Positions 24,329-37,003 of a stretch of DNA of 64,000 nt are shown piece after piece. Origin of the DNA: Devosia rhizoryzae (GTDB lineage Bacteria; Pseudomonadota; Alphaproteobacteria; Rhizobiales; Devosiaceae). A program made the position numbers and the translations under genes. Numbering within the stretch: the first letter of the stretch is position 1; every line of letters starts with the position of its first letter. Location: the NCBI RefSeq assembly GCF_016698665.1, contig NZ_CP068046.1:62001-126000 (forward strand). Direction: 5' to 3'. The notes below the pieces were generated by a model. That model was given only the letters and a program-made list of their open reading frames with translations. It did not search any database and was not told the origin of the DNA.

Positions 24329-25078
24329 TCAACCGAAGGGGAAGTCGTTGGTGTCGGCGGCAAAATCAGCGCCGTCGGCGAAGAGCTCGGGATGTTCCTG
24401 AGCAAAGGCGAAAAGCTCGACCATTACAGCGTCGATGTGAGCGCGGATGGCTGCCATGGCCATGGCGGTGTCGGCGGCAAGAATGCCATCGAAGATCGCC
24501 TGGTGCTCGCTGATGGTGTGGGCAAGGCGGCGGGGCGTGATGATCAGGCGACGGGCGCGATCGAGATTGGCGCGGGCCCGGTCGATGATGGACTTGACCT
24601 TGGTCAGGCGCATGCCGCGAAAAATGATGTCGTGAAAATCGACGTCCACGCCATGGAAGGTTTCGGCATCGTCGCGGGACGCGGCTTCGCGTTGCGCCGC
24701 CATGTTGGCATGAAGGCTGTCGATGACCTCGGCGTCGTGCCGGCCGATCAACACGCGCAACGCTTCTGACTCAAGGCCTTTGCGGATCAGCATATATTCG
24801 CGCACGTCGGCAATCTTGACGAGGGACACGGTCGTGCCGCGCTGCGGGGCGATGTCGACGAGACCTTCATCGGCCAGACGCGCCAAGGCTTCGCTGACCG
24901 GGAAGCGCGAAACGCCGAGCTGGGTGCAGAGCGCGGACTTGTCGAGCATGGCTCCCGGCGGCAAGGCGAGCGTCACGATAGCGTCGCGCAAGGTATTGGT
25001 CACGTCGACGGTCACGCTGCCGCGCGCAAAGGTGCCGGCGGGTGGCAGAAATTGATAAGGACCGGCTTCCGTTTTCAT
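24329..25078 (-). CDS. GntR family regulator (FCD subfamily) of the deoxy-sugar locus
   Basis: 249 residues. The N-terminal winged HTH (about 25-90; LRDAIVTLALPPGAMLDKSALCTQLGVSRFPVSEALARL in two parts) is followed by an all-helical FCD ligand domain. That domain carries a metal-type histidine pattern (VDFHDIIF and TISEHQAIFDGI). A perfect palindrome CTAACATGTTAG lies immediately upstream of its start (25080-25091), consistent with autorepression. It heads an operon with fucU and the FAH hydrolase and is divergent from the UxaA gene. The same palindrome precedes the lldD-like gene at 10.78 kb. Likely effector: a sugar acid or keto-acid intermediate (inference). Confidence 0.9.
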   Translation of the reverse strand: MKTEAGPYQFLPPAGTFARGSVTVDVTNTLRDAIVTLALPPGAMLDKSALCTQLGVSRFPVSEALARLADEGLVDIAPQRGTTVSLVKIADVREYMLIRKGLESEALRVLIGRHDAEVIDSLHANMAAQREAASRDDAETFHGVDVDFHDIIFRGMRLTKVKSIIDRARANLDRARRLIITPRRLAHTISEHQAIFDGILAADTAMAMAAIRAHIDAVMVELFAFAQEHPELFADGADFAADTNDFPFG

Positions 25079-25079
25079 G

Positions 25080-25091
25080 CTAACATGTTAG
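25080..25091. promoter_or_regulatory. Palindromic operator CTAACATGTTAG between gntR and uxaA-family gene
   Basis: A perfect 12-bp palindrome 1 bp upstream of the GntR ATG and about 117 bp upstream of the divergent dehydratase. It is identical to the core of the site at 10734-10747. Its place suits autoregulation by a GntR/FCD dimer. Confidence 0.7.
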
Positions 25092-25208
25092 TCAGAGCGA
25101 CGCTGAATAACAAGCCGATGTTCCCCATTTGCGTTCGCCAATCCGGGGCAGCATTCGGCACGTTGCGATGCGAACCGCATTCCACTGGCCCCTGGAACAT
25201 CGACCACA

Positions 25209-26759
25209 ATGACCGACATCATGACCCGCCCCGAGGGCAAGACACTGGTGCTGAACGCGCTCGACAATATCGCCGTGGCGCTCAGCAATCTCGATGTGGG
25301 AACGCCGACGCAGCAGGGCGTCAATGTCGTGCGGCGCGTGCCCAAGGGGCACAAGTTCGCCACGCGGCCGATCATGGCGGGCGAAGCGGTCCGCAAGTTC
25401 GGGCAGATCATCGGCTTTGCGAAGGAAGCGATCATTCCCGGCGACTGGGTGCATGAGCACAATTGCGGGATGGGCGGCGCCGACGGCACCTTGCACCACG
25501 ACTATGCCTTTGCCGAAGGCGCCGTGCCGGTGAACTTCCTGCCGATCGAGCAGCGGGCGACATTCGAGGGCTACCGCCGTGCCAACGGGTCGGTGGGAAC
25601 GCGCAATTTCATCGGCATTCTGACCTCGGTCAATTGCTCGGCGACGGTGGCAAAATTCGTCGCCGAAGCGATCAACCGCTCGGGGATCCTCGAGGACTAT
25701 CCAGAGATCGACGGCGTCGTGCCCTTTGTGCATGGCACGGGCTGCGGAATGGAGTCGCGCGGCGAGGGCTTCGATATTTTGAAGCGTACGCAGTGGGGCT
25801 ACACGTCCAACCCCAATCTGGGCGCTGCCCTGCTGGTCGGCCTCGGCTGCGAAGTGTTCCAGATCGGGCGGATGAAGGAGCTTTACGGCATCGAAGAGGG
25901 CGACGCCTTCCAGTCGATGACCATCCAGGAGCGCGGTGGCACCAAACGGATGATCGAGTGGGGTGTTGAAAAGGTCAAGGAAATGCTGCCTGTCGCCGCG
26001 GCGGCGCGCCGGACGACGGTGGATGCAAGCGAGCTGACGCTGGCGCTGCAATGCGGCGGGTCGGATGGCTATTCGGGCATCACCGCCAACCCGGCGCTTG
26101 GCTATGCAGCGGACATTCTGGTGCGCAATGGCGGCACCGCGATCCTCTCGGAAACGCCGGAAATCTATGGCGCCGAGCACCTTCTTACTCGCCGTGCAGC
26201 ATCACGCGAAGTGGGCGAGAAGCTGATCAGCCGGATTAAGTGGTGGGAGGATTACACCCAGCGCAATCATGGCGAAATGAACAACAATCCCTCGCCGGGC
26301 AACAAGCTGGGCGGGTTGACGACGATCCTCGAGAAATCGCTCGGTGCAGCGGCCAAGGGCGGAACCACGCCGCTGACTGCGGTCTATGAATATGCCGAGA
26401 AGGTCACTGAAAAGGGGTTCGTGTTCATGGACACGCCGGGCTTCGATCCAGTGTCGGCGACCGGGCAGGTGGCAGGTGGCGCCAATGTCCTCGCCTTCAC
26501 CACGGGGCGCGGTTCGGCTTATGGCTGCAAGCCCGTCCCCTCGATCAAGCTCGCGACGAACTCGGATGTTTATGCGCGGATGACCGACGACATGGACATC
26601 AATTGCGGCGACATCGTCGAGGGCGTGAGCATCGAGGAGAAGGGCCGGCAAATCTTCGACCTGATGTTGCGGGTCGCGTCGGGGGAGCGGACGAAGTCGG
26701 AAGAGCTGGGCTATGGCGACAATGAGTTTGTGCCGTGGCAGGTTGGGGCGGTGATGTAG
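25209..26759 (+). CDS. UxaA-family sugar-acid dehydratase (altronate/galactarate/fuconate type)
   Basis: 516 residues from ATG 25209 (ATG 25221 also possible). The N-terminal ~90 residues form the SAF domain (VVRRVPKGHKFATRPI, DWVHEHNCG). The catalytic UxaA domain follows, with TSVNCSATVAK, VHGTGCGM, LQCGGSDGYSGITANPALG and GRGSAYGCKPVPSIKLATNS. Characterised UxaA proteins dehydrate D-altronate, and GarD dehydrates galactarate. In the Campylobacter jejuni L-fucose locus a UxaA homologue sits with FucU and is thought to act on fuconate. Its place opposite the GntR-fucU-FAH operon points to the same here. True substrate unproven. Confidence 0.85.
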   Translation: MTDIMTRPEGKTLVLNALDNIAVALSNLDVGTPTQQGVNVVRRVPKGHKFATRPIMAGEAVRKFGQIIGFAKEAIIPGDWVHEHNCGMGGADGTLHHDYAFAEGAVPVNFLPIEQRATFEGYRRANGSVGTRNFIGILTSVNCSATVAKFVAEAINRSGILEDYPEIDGVVPFVHGTGCGMESRGEGFDILKRTQWGYTSNPNLGAALLVGLGCEVFQIGRMKELYGIEEGDAFQSMTIQERGGTKRMIEWGVEKVKEMLPVAAAARRTTVDASELTLALQCGGSDGYSGITANPALGYAADILVRNGGTAILSETPEIYGAEHLLTRRAASREVGEKLISRIKWWEDYTQRNHGEMNNNPSPGNKLGGLTTILEKSLGAAAKGGTTPLTAVYEYAEKVTEKGFVFMDTPGFDPVSATGQVAGGANVLAFTTGRGSAYGCKPVPSIKLATNSDVYARMTDDMDINCGDIVEGVSIEEKGRQIFDLMLRVASGERTKSEELGYGDNEFVPWQVGAVM

Positions 26760-26763
26760 GGCA

Positions 26764-26912
26764 ATCTTCCTTCTCCCCTTGCGGGAGAAGGTGCCCGTAG
26801 GGCGGATGAGGGGTTCGGGCCTGTCTCGACACTCGACTTCATGGAGAGGGCCATACCCCTCATCCGTCTCGCGCTGTGCGCGATCCACCTTCTCCCGCAA
26901 GGGGAGAAGGGA
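26764..26912. repeat. Palindromic intergenic repeat (type B), two inverted units
   Basis: Two units face each other: CCTTCTCCCCTTGCGGGAGAAGG followed by GTGCCCGTAGGGCGGATGAGGGG is here divided into the left unit (26768-26814). CCCCTCATCCG...CCTTCTCCCGCAAGGGG forms the right unit (26866-26910). A spacer of about 50 bp separates them. The element lies between the uxaA-family stop and the hpt stop and may terminate both. A sister copy is at 60866-60996. Confidence 0.8.
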
Positions 26913-26921
26913 AGGTGGGGG

Positions 26922-27461
26922 CTACTCCAAAAACCGGACCTTGCCGATATGGGCGAGGTTACGGTTGCGCTGGGCGTAGTCGATGCCGTAGCCGACGACG
27001 AATTCGTCTGGAATGTCGAAGCCGATCCATTTTGCCGGAACATGCGCCTCGCGGCGGGATGGCTTGTTGAGGAGGGCGCAGACTTCCATGCGGCGGGGGT
27101 GTCTGGTCTCGAGGATTTCGAGCACGTGCTTGAGCGTGTGGCCGGTATCGATGATGTCTTCGACCACCAACACATCGCGGTCGGCGATCTCGCCGCGCAG
27201 GTCCTTGAGAATGCGCACTTCGCGGCTCGATTCCATGGCATCGCCATAGGAGGAGGCTTCGAGGAAATCGACTTCCACCGGCAGATCGATCTCGCGCACC
27301 AGGTCGGCGATGAAGATGAACGAACCGCGGAGGAGGCCCACGACGACGAGCTTGTCGGTGTCGGCGAAATGGGTGGAAATGTCTCGGGCCAGGCCCTCGA
27401 CGCGGGCGGCGATGGCTTTGGCGGAGATTAGCTCGTCGACGGTGTAGGGGGCTTGGGGCAT
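26922..27461 (-). CDS. hpt: Hypoxanthine(-guanine) phosphoribosyltransferase
   Basis: 179 residues from the ATG at 27461 ([14 protein letters not shown]), chosen to fit the usual length. The PRPP-binding motif [14 protein letters not shown] is intact, with [19 protein letters not shown] (the PPi loop region) before it and a purine-binding [20 protein letters not shown] at the C terminus. It salvages hypoxanthine or guanine with PRPP in the cytosol. A half repeat lies upstream and a type B repeat downstream, so it appears to be a single-gene unit. Confidence 0.93.
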   Translation of the reverse strand: MPQAPYTVDELISAKAIAARVEGLARDISTHFADTDKLVVVGLLRGSFIFIADLVREIDLPVEVDFLEASSYGDAMESSREVRILKDLRGEIADRDVLVVEDIIDTGHTLKHVLEILETRHPRRMEVCALLNKPSRREAHVPAKWIGFDIPDEFVVGYGIDYAQRNRNLAHIGKVRFLE

Positions 27462-27494
27462 CGCTGGTCCGAGGGAATCGAGTCTGCGGGACAA

Positions 27495-27531
27495 TACCCC
27501 CACCTAGCCTCCCCCTGATAGGGGGAGGGAC
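27495..27531. repeat. Half copy of type A intergenic repeat
   Basis: CCCCCACCTAGCCTCCCC, then TGATA loop and GGGGGAGGGA: an 8-bp hairpin matching one side of the 9941 and 53049 repeats. It lies between the hpt start and the gltD stop, so it can terminate gltD transcripts. Confidence 0.7.
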
Positions 27532-27549
27532 AGATCAAGTTTGTGGCGA

Positions 27550-28977
27550 TCAGCGAGGAAGGGCCGTTTTACCCATGAGGTCGAGGTCGATCGAGCGGGC
27601 AGCCTGCCGGCCTTCCCGGATGGCCCAGACGACGAGGGACTGACCGCGGCGCATGTCGCCGGCGGCATAGACCTTGGGGACGGTGGTGCGGTAGCTTATC
27701 GTGTCGGCGAAGAGATTGCCGCGCTTGTCATAGTCGGCACCCAGCTCGGTCAGCATGCCTTCCTGGACCGGGCCGGCAAAGCCGATGGCGAGGAGCACGA
27801 GGTCGGCCTTGATGATGAATTCGGAGCCGGGGATGGCGACGCGCTTGCGGTCGACGCGGGCGCATTCGACGCCGGTCACCTGACCCTTGGCATTGCCGAC
27901 GATCTTCATCGTGCCGGCAGAAAATTCGCGGATGGCGCCTTCGGCCTGGGAGGACGAGGTGCGCATCTTGACCGCCCAGTTGGGCCAATTGGTGAGCTTG
28001 TTTTCAAGCTCGGGCGGCATAGGGCGGACGTCGAGCTGGGTGACGGCAATCGCCCCCTGGCGGAACGATGTGCCGACGCAGTCGGAGGCCGTGTCACCGC
28101 CACCGACGACGACGACATGCTTGCCGGCAGCGGTCAGCTGGAATTGGTCGGAAACGTCTTCGCCACCGACGCGACGGTTCTGCTGCACGAGGAAGGGCAT
28201 GGCGAAGTGGACGCCATGGTAGTCGAGGCCTTCCACATCGACGGGGCGCGGCTTTTCGGCGCCGCCGGTCAGCAGGACGGCATCATGGTCGCGCTTCAGA
28301 TAGGAGAGCTTGTGGGTGACGCCGATATTGGCGCCATAGTGGAAGGTGACGCCTTCGGCTTCCATCTGGCTGACGCGGAAGTCGATATGGTCCTTTTCCA
28401 TCTTGAAGTCGGGGATGCCGTAGCGAAGGAGGCCACCGGCCTTGGGCTCGCGCTCATAAAGATGGACTTCGTGACCGGCGCGGGCCAGCTGCTGGGCTGC
28501 AGCCATGCCGGCGGGACCGGCACCGACAACGGCGACCTTCTTGCCGGTCGAGGCTTCGGGCGTTGCGGGCTTTACCCAGCCATTGCGGATGGCCTTGTCG
28601 GCGATGGCCTGTTCCACCGTCTTGATGGCGACGGGGGTGTCCTCGAGATTGAGGGTACAGGCTTCCTCGCAGGGCGCGGGGCAGATGCGGCCGGTAAACT
28701 CAGGAAAATTGTTGGTGGAATGGAGGTTGCGCGAGGCTTCCTCCCAATCGCCGTTATAAACGAGGTCGTTCCAGTCCGGGATCTGGTTATGGACCGGGCA
28801 ACCGGTATCGCCATGGCAGAACGGAATGCCGCAATCCATGCAGCGGGCGGCCTGATCGGCGACGCGTCCTTCGGACATAGGGATGATGAATTCGCCGAAA
28901 TGGCGAATGCGATCGGAAGCGGGTTCATAGCGCGCTTCTTCGCGTTCGATCTCGAGAAAGCCTGTAACTTTACCCAT
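27550..28977 (-). CDS. gltD: Glutamate synthase (NADPH) small/beta subunit
   Basis: 475 residues from the ATG at 28977 ([13 protein letters not shown], the classical GltD start). Cysteine ligands of the [4Fe-4S] clusters are seen in [23 protein letters not shown] and [15 protein letters not shown]. The FAD-binding [20 protein letters not shown] and the NADPH-binding [14 protein letters not shown] follow, then the C-terminal [19 protein letters not shown]. It passes electrons from NADPH to GltB for glutamate formation from glutamine and 2-oxoglutarate. It is downstream of gltB, with a tiny secreted-protein gene between. Confidence 0.95.
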   Translation of the reverse strand: MGKVTGFLEIEREEARYEPASDRIRHFGEFIIPMSEGRVADQAARCMDCGIPFCHGDTGCPVHNQIPDWNDLVYNGDWEEASRNLHSTNNFPEFTGRICPAPCEEACTLNLEDTPVAIKTVEQAIADKAIRNGWVKPATPEASTGKKVAVVGAGPAGMAAAQQLARAGHEVHLYEREPKAGGLLRYGIPDFKMEKDHIDFRVSQMEAEGVTFHYGANIGVTHKLSYLKRDHDAVLLTGGAEKPRPVDVEGLDYHGVHFAMPFLVQQNRRVGGEDVSDQFQLTAAGKHVVVVGGGDTASDCVGTSFRQGAIAVTQLDVRPMPPELENKLTNWPNWAVKMRTSSSQAEGAIREFSAGTMKIVGNAKGQVTGVECARVDRKRVAIPGSEFIIKADLVLLAIGFAGPVQEGMLTELGADYDKRGNLFADTISYRTTVPKVYAAGDMRRGQSLVVWAIREGRQAARSIDLDLMGKTALPR

Positions 28978-28981
28978 AGGA

Positions 28982-29262
28982 CTACTCCCTCGCTTCGCGG
29001 CATTCGACGGCGGAAACCCGCCAGCCGACGAGGTCCGGATGATTTTCAGGATTGGACAATTGCCGCACCAGCATGTCGCCGGCACCCGCATTAAGCGCTT
29101 CGCGGCAATCGAACATGCTCATGGCGCGCTGCTGAAGACGGGCTTCAACCGGCTTGAACTGTCCCTGGGCGTTCTTGAACATGATCCAGACGATGGCATC
29201 GGCATAGGACGGTGCGGCCAGGCCAAAGAACAGCGCAACACCGAGCAACATAGGCTTCAAAT

Positions 29263-29266
<4 letters not shown>
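28982..29266 (-). CDS. Small secreted protein encoded between gltB and gltD
   Basis: 94 residues from the ATG at 29266, which overlaps the gltB stop by 4 bp (ATGA). A clear signal peptide (about 1-21, cleavage after SYA) precedes a short mature protein with two cysteines (FDCREAL, SAVECRE), possibly forming a disulphide. gltD begins 4 bp after its stop. Translational coupling on both sides argues that it is a real gene. I recognise no domain. A periplasmic protein inside the operon for a cytosolic enzyme is unexpected, so a link to glutamate synthase function is open. Confidence 0.75.
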
Positions 29267-34005
<4,739 letters not shown>

Positions 34006-34398
34006 GGCTTTACCTCGTTTGTTCGGCGCCCTTTACGGGCTATTGCTTTGTCGTGGCGCATCCTTGAAGACCGGCATTCCGGCGGCTGGATGCTCTCTTT
34101 TCCTCTAGGGCGCAGAGCTCTGTGCGGGTCGTACTACAGGGTACGGCTCGGATGAGCAACTTCGACCTTTTTGTGGGGAGCGGCACTGCATCCAAATGGC
34201 CGCTCATACTCTTGGCTGTTTCAGCCCCGCCTATCCGTTTCCACTCATAGCAAAGTGGGCCAGCCGGACCAGCGTGCGTGCTTGCCGCGGAGAGCGGGGC
34301 GACGCGTCAGATAGGACAGACGTGCTGCCCTAACGAAGTCACATTTGCATAATTCAAAACTTGCTGCAAGCGCTTTTGCCGTCATGCAGACACAAAAA
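34006..34398. other. Upstream region of gltB, no gene seen
   Basis: About 390 bp without a convincing reading frame. It should contain the gltB promoter and leader on the minus strand. I found no clear sigma-54 pair in the right direction and no palindrome strong enough to call an NtrC site. Confidence 0.45.
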
Positions 34399-34475
34399 AT
34401 AGGACTTTGCGGCAAAGTCCTATAGAAAAGCGTAGGAAATTAGCGGCTGGTCGACCATTTGGCGGACGACCAGCC
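34391..34475 (-). terminator. Tandem hairpins terminating dps
   Basis: A perfect 25-bp palindrome (34399-34423; 12-bp arms ATAGGACTTTGC/GCAAAGTCCTAT around one G) is followed on the minus strand by a T-run (34399-34394), a textbook terminator. A second hairpin GGCTGGTCG/CGACCAGCC (34445-34453 with 34467-34475) lies between it and the dps stop. Confidence 0.8.
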
Positions 34476-34494
34476 TGTTTAATTCTTGAAAATC

Positions 34495-34968
34495 CTATTC
34501 GAGATGCGACTTGATGAACCAAAGGTCCTTGTCGAGCTCGCGCGAGAAGGCTGTCAGGATATCGGCTGCATCAGCATCACCGGCTTCGTCCGTCGCATCG
34601 ATATCTTCGCGCACCTGGTTGGCAAGTGTCGCGAAACGGTCGGCAAGGGCGGCAAGATGATCCGGAACCTTGCGGATGTCGGTGGGGTAGGGCTCAAGCT
34701 TGGTGGCCTTGGCGATCACCTGACTGGTGCCCAGGGCAATGCCATCGAGCTGGGCGACACGCTCGGCAATGATGTCGACATGGGTATCGATGGCAGCGCG
34801 CATCGGATCAAGCATTTCATGCACGGCGATGAACTGGATGCCCTTGAGGTTCCAGTGCGCCTGCTTGACGATCAAGGCGAGATCGATGGCGTCGGCCAGG
34901 CGGGCATTGAGGATGTCGATCACGGTCGACTTGGCATTGCCCTCAAGGGCGATGGATGGGGTGCTCAT
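34495..34968 (-). CDS. dps: DNA starvation/stationary-phase protection protein Dps
   Basis: 157 residues from the ATG at 34968, matching the family. Ferroxidase-site motifs are KQAHWNLKGIQFIAVHEML with its His ligand and THVDIIAERVAQLDG with Asp/Glu ligands. The ferritin-like four-helix pattern continues to a C-terminal ELDKDLWFIKSHLE. It forms a 12-mer that oxidises and stores iron with peroxide and may bind DNA. The N-terminal extension is short with few lysines, so DNA binding may be weak. It has its own terminators downstream and the hsp20 gene upstream. Confidence 0.94.
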   Translation of the reverse strand: MSTPSIALEGNAKSTVIDILNARLADAIDLALIVKQAHWNLKGIQFIAVHEMLDPMRAAIDTHVDIIAERVAQLDGIALGTSQVIAKATKLEPYPTDIRKVPDHLAALADRFATLANQVREDIDATDEAGDADAADILTAFSRELDKDLWFIKSHLE

Positions 34969-35039
34969 GGGTAGTTCCTTGGGAGGAGATTGCCCATCTA
35001 AACCCGCCGCCCGCGGGGCAGTTCCTTGCGCGCGCGCAA

Positions 35040-35070
35040 ACAAAAAGCGCGGCCCTTGTGGACCGCGCTT
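35040..35070 (-). terminator. Rho-independent terminator after hsp20
   Basis: Stem AAGCGCGG (35045-35052) with CCGCGCTT (35063-35070), 10-nt loop, and an A-run at 35042-35046 that reads as a T-run on the minus strand. It lies 24 bp beyond the hsp20 stop. Confidence 0.8.
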
Positions 35071-35093
35071 CTATCACCAAAATGTCGTCGATG

Positions 35094-35552
35094 TTAGTTA
35101 ACCGACTGGTCCTCGATGGTCTGCTGGGTGCCACCATTGATCTGAATGGTGCGCGGCTTCTTGCTTTCGGGCAGTTCGCGCTTCAGTTCGAGATGGAGCA
35201 GGCCGTTCTCGAGCGTGGCACCATGAACCTCGACATAGTCGGCAAGCTGGAAACGCAGCTCAAAGGCGCGTTCGGCAATGCCGCGATGGAGGAATTCACG
35301 CTTGCCATCATTGGTCTCGGCGGGCTTGGCGCCCTTGACCACGAGGCTGTTCTCCTTGGTTTCCACGGCGATGTCGCCATTGGAGAACCCGGCTACGGCG
35401 ATGGAGATACGGTAGGTATCATCGCCGGTGCGCTCGATATTGTAGGGCGGGTAGGACTTGGTTTCCTGGGCGCCCAAGGTGTCGAGGCGGTTGAACAGGC
35501 GGTCGAAGCCGACGGTGGAACGATAGAAAGGGGAGAAGTCGATGGTCTGCAT
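35094..35552 (-). CDS. Small heat-shock protein (Hsp20/IbpA type)
   Basis: 152 residues from the ATG at 35552; a GTG two codons earlier is possible. It starts MQTIDFSPFYRSTVGFDRLFNRLD, given in the family as the IbpA N-terminal arm, and continues with YNIERTGDDTYRISIAVAGF. The alpha-crystallin domain holds LVVKGAK and EFLHRGIAERAFELRFQLAD, and the C-terminal tail has the usual RTIQI (IxI-like) motif. It is a holding chaperone for unfolded proteins. A heat-shock promoter (35676-35703) precedes a ~115-nt leader. Confidence 0.93.
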   Translation of the reverse strand: MQTIDFSPFYRSTVGFDRLFNRLDTLGAQETKSYPPYNIERTGDDTYRISIAVAGFSNGDIAVETKENSLVVKGAKPAETNDGKREFLHRGIAERAFELRFQLADYVEVHGATLENGLLHLELKRELPESKKPRTIQINGGTQQTIEDQSVN

Positions 35553-35675
35553 TTTCACGTTCTTTCACTAAGCAACATGGTTGAGCATTCCGCCTTTGCA
35601 CTGACCGGTCCCAGAAGCGGCGAACGGTGGTTTTTCGCATCAGCGGCGTCCCCGGATATCCGGCGGACAGCCATG

Positions 35676-35703
35676 ATGTAGGGGGTGTTTTTCCCGGTTC
35701 AAG
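35676..35703 (-). promoter_or_regulatory. Sigma-32-type heat-shock promoter for hsp20
   Basis: On the minus strand CTTGAA (35703-35698) is separated by 12 bp from CCCCCTACAT (35685-35676). This matches the CTTGAA / CCCCAT pattern of RpoH promoters. Transcription would begin near 35668 and give a leader of about 115 nt before the hsp20 ATG. Confidence 0.75.
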
Positions 35704-35903
35704 AGCTTTTGCGGCATGAACCGAAAATGAACGTTTCGGTCCGATCCGGTTCACTCAAGGCGGCTTAGAAAGGGTCATGTGAACGGCGACGCAAACCGTT
35801 TACGAGGCCCTTTGGCCTGCCCATCACCCCGCCCCCCGCATGGGACGGGCCAAGGACCAAGCCAGCAGCTTTCGGGCTGCTGGCTTTTCTGTGTTCAGCG
35901 GTT

Positions 35904-36908
35904 ATGGTGCGCCAAATTCTCACGAGGCCGCACGTGAACGCCCAAGTCGATCCCAACGGACCCAGGCTGGTCAATATTGCCAGCAATCCCGTGCCCGAGG
36001 GTGCGCGACCGGGCTATTTCATGACGTCGGACCGAGTACGGCTGCGCTATGCCTTGTGGCCGAAATCGGCGGGGCCGCAGCGGGGCACGGTGTGCCTCGT
36101 GCAGGGGCGGACCGAATATATCGAAAAGTATTTCGAGACGATCGAGGATTTTCGCAGGCGCGGCTTTGCGGTGGCGACCTTCGATTGGCGGGGCCAGGGC
36201 GGGTCGGACCGGCTGATCCCTAACCGCACGCTGGGCTATGTCGACCGTTTCGACGACTATGTCACGGACCTCCGCTGTTTCCACGCCGAAATCCTACTCC
36301 CCGATTGCCCGCCGCCATTCTATCTGGTCGGGCACTCGATGGGCGGGCTCGTGAGCCTCCACACCGCGACGCGGGACCGGCTGATGTTCGACCGGATGTT
36401 TTTGTCGACGCCAATGGTCGGCCTTCACAACATGGACGAGAGCCTGGGGCGCAGCCGGATCATTTCAGAGACGCTGAGTTTTATCGGGCTTGGGCATATG
36501 CCGCTGGCGCGCCGGGGCGACCGGCGGCCGGACGAGGCCATGTATCCGAACAATCCGCTGACCTCGGACATGCTGCGCTACAAGCGCATGGTCGAAACCG
36601 TGCGGGCCGATGACAGCCTTTATCTCGGATCGCCCACCTTCCGTTGGCTGGCGGCGGCAATGCGGGCGATGCTCGAAACGCGGGCGGACCAGTTTCCAGG
36701 CGACATCCGCATTCCCTTGCTGATCTTGGCGGCGGCGCGGGACACCATCGTGTCGACACCAGCGATCGAGCAACTGGGACTGCGGCTGCGCACAGGGCGG
36801 CACATGGTGATCGCTAATGGGCGGCATGAGCTGTTCATGGAGACCGACGCGATCCGCGGCCAAGTCTTGGCCGCGTTCGATGCGTTCATCACCGAACAGT
36901 CTGCGTAA
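35904..36908 (+). CDS. Alpha/beta hydrolase, lysophospholipase-like
   Basis: 334 residues from the ATG at 35904; a GTG at 35934 is an alternative. The nucleophile elbow is GHSMGG, the oxyanion region is VQGRTEYIEKYFETIEDF, and FDWRGQGGSDRL follows, a hallmark of the PldB/monoglyceride-lipase group. The acid is in AARDTIV and the catalytic His in NGRHELFME. No signal peptide. It probably hydrolyses lysophospholipids or monoacylglycerols at the inner membrane face; in Hyphomicrobiales such genes are commonly called pldB. Single-gene unit. Confidence 0.85.
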   Translation: MVRQILTRPHVNAQVDPNGPRLVNIASNPVPEGARPGYFMTSDRVRLRYALWPKSAGPQRGTVCLVQGRTEYIEKYFETIEDFRRRGFAVATFDWRGQGGSDRLIPNRTLGYVDRFDDYVTDLRCFHAEILLPDCPPPFYLVGHSMGGLVSLHTATRDRLMFDRMFLSTPMVGLHNMDESLGRSRIISETLSFIGLGHMPLARRGDRRPDEAMYPNNPLTSDMLRYKRMVETVRADDSLYLGSPTFRWLAAAMRAMLETRADQFPGDIRIPLLILAAARDTIVSTPAIEQLGLRLRTGRHMVIANGRHELFMETDAIRGQVLAAFDAFITEQSA

Positions 36909-37003
36909 AAATGGCTACGTAGATAAGCCTTTGGTAAGTGTGCCGCTTTATAGTGCCCGGACGGTCAGAATGACCGGCTTTTCCCAGAACGGGCACTCGC
37001 GCG

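Noticed and set aside
34006..34398. Sigma-54 or NtrC control sites upstream of gltB
   Set aside because: The nearest GG-N10-GC-like pair is on the wrong strand and imperfect; no dyad typical of NtrC was found.
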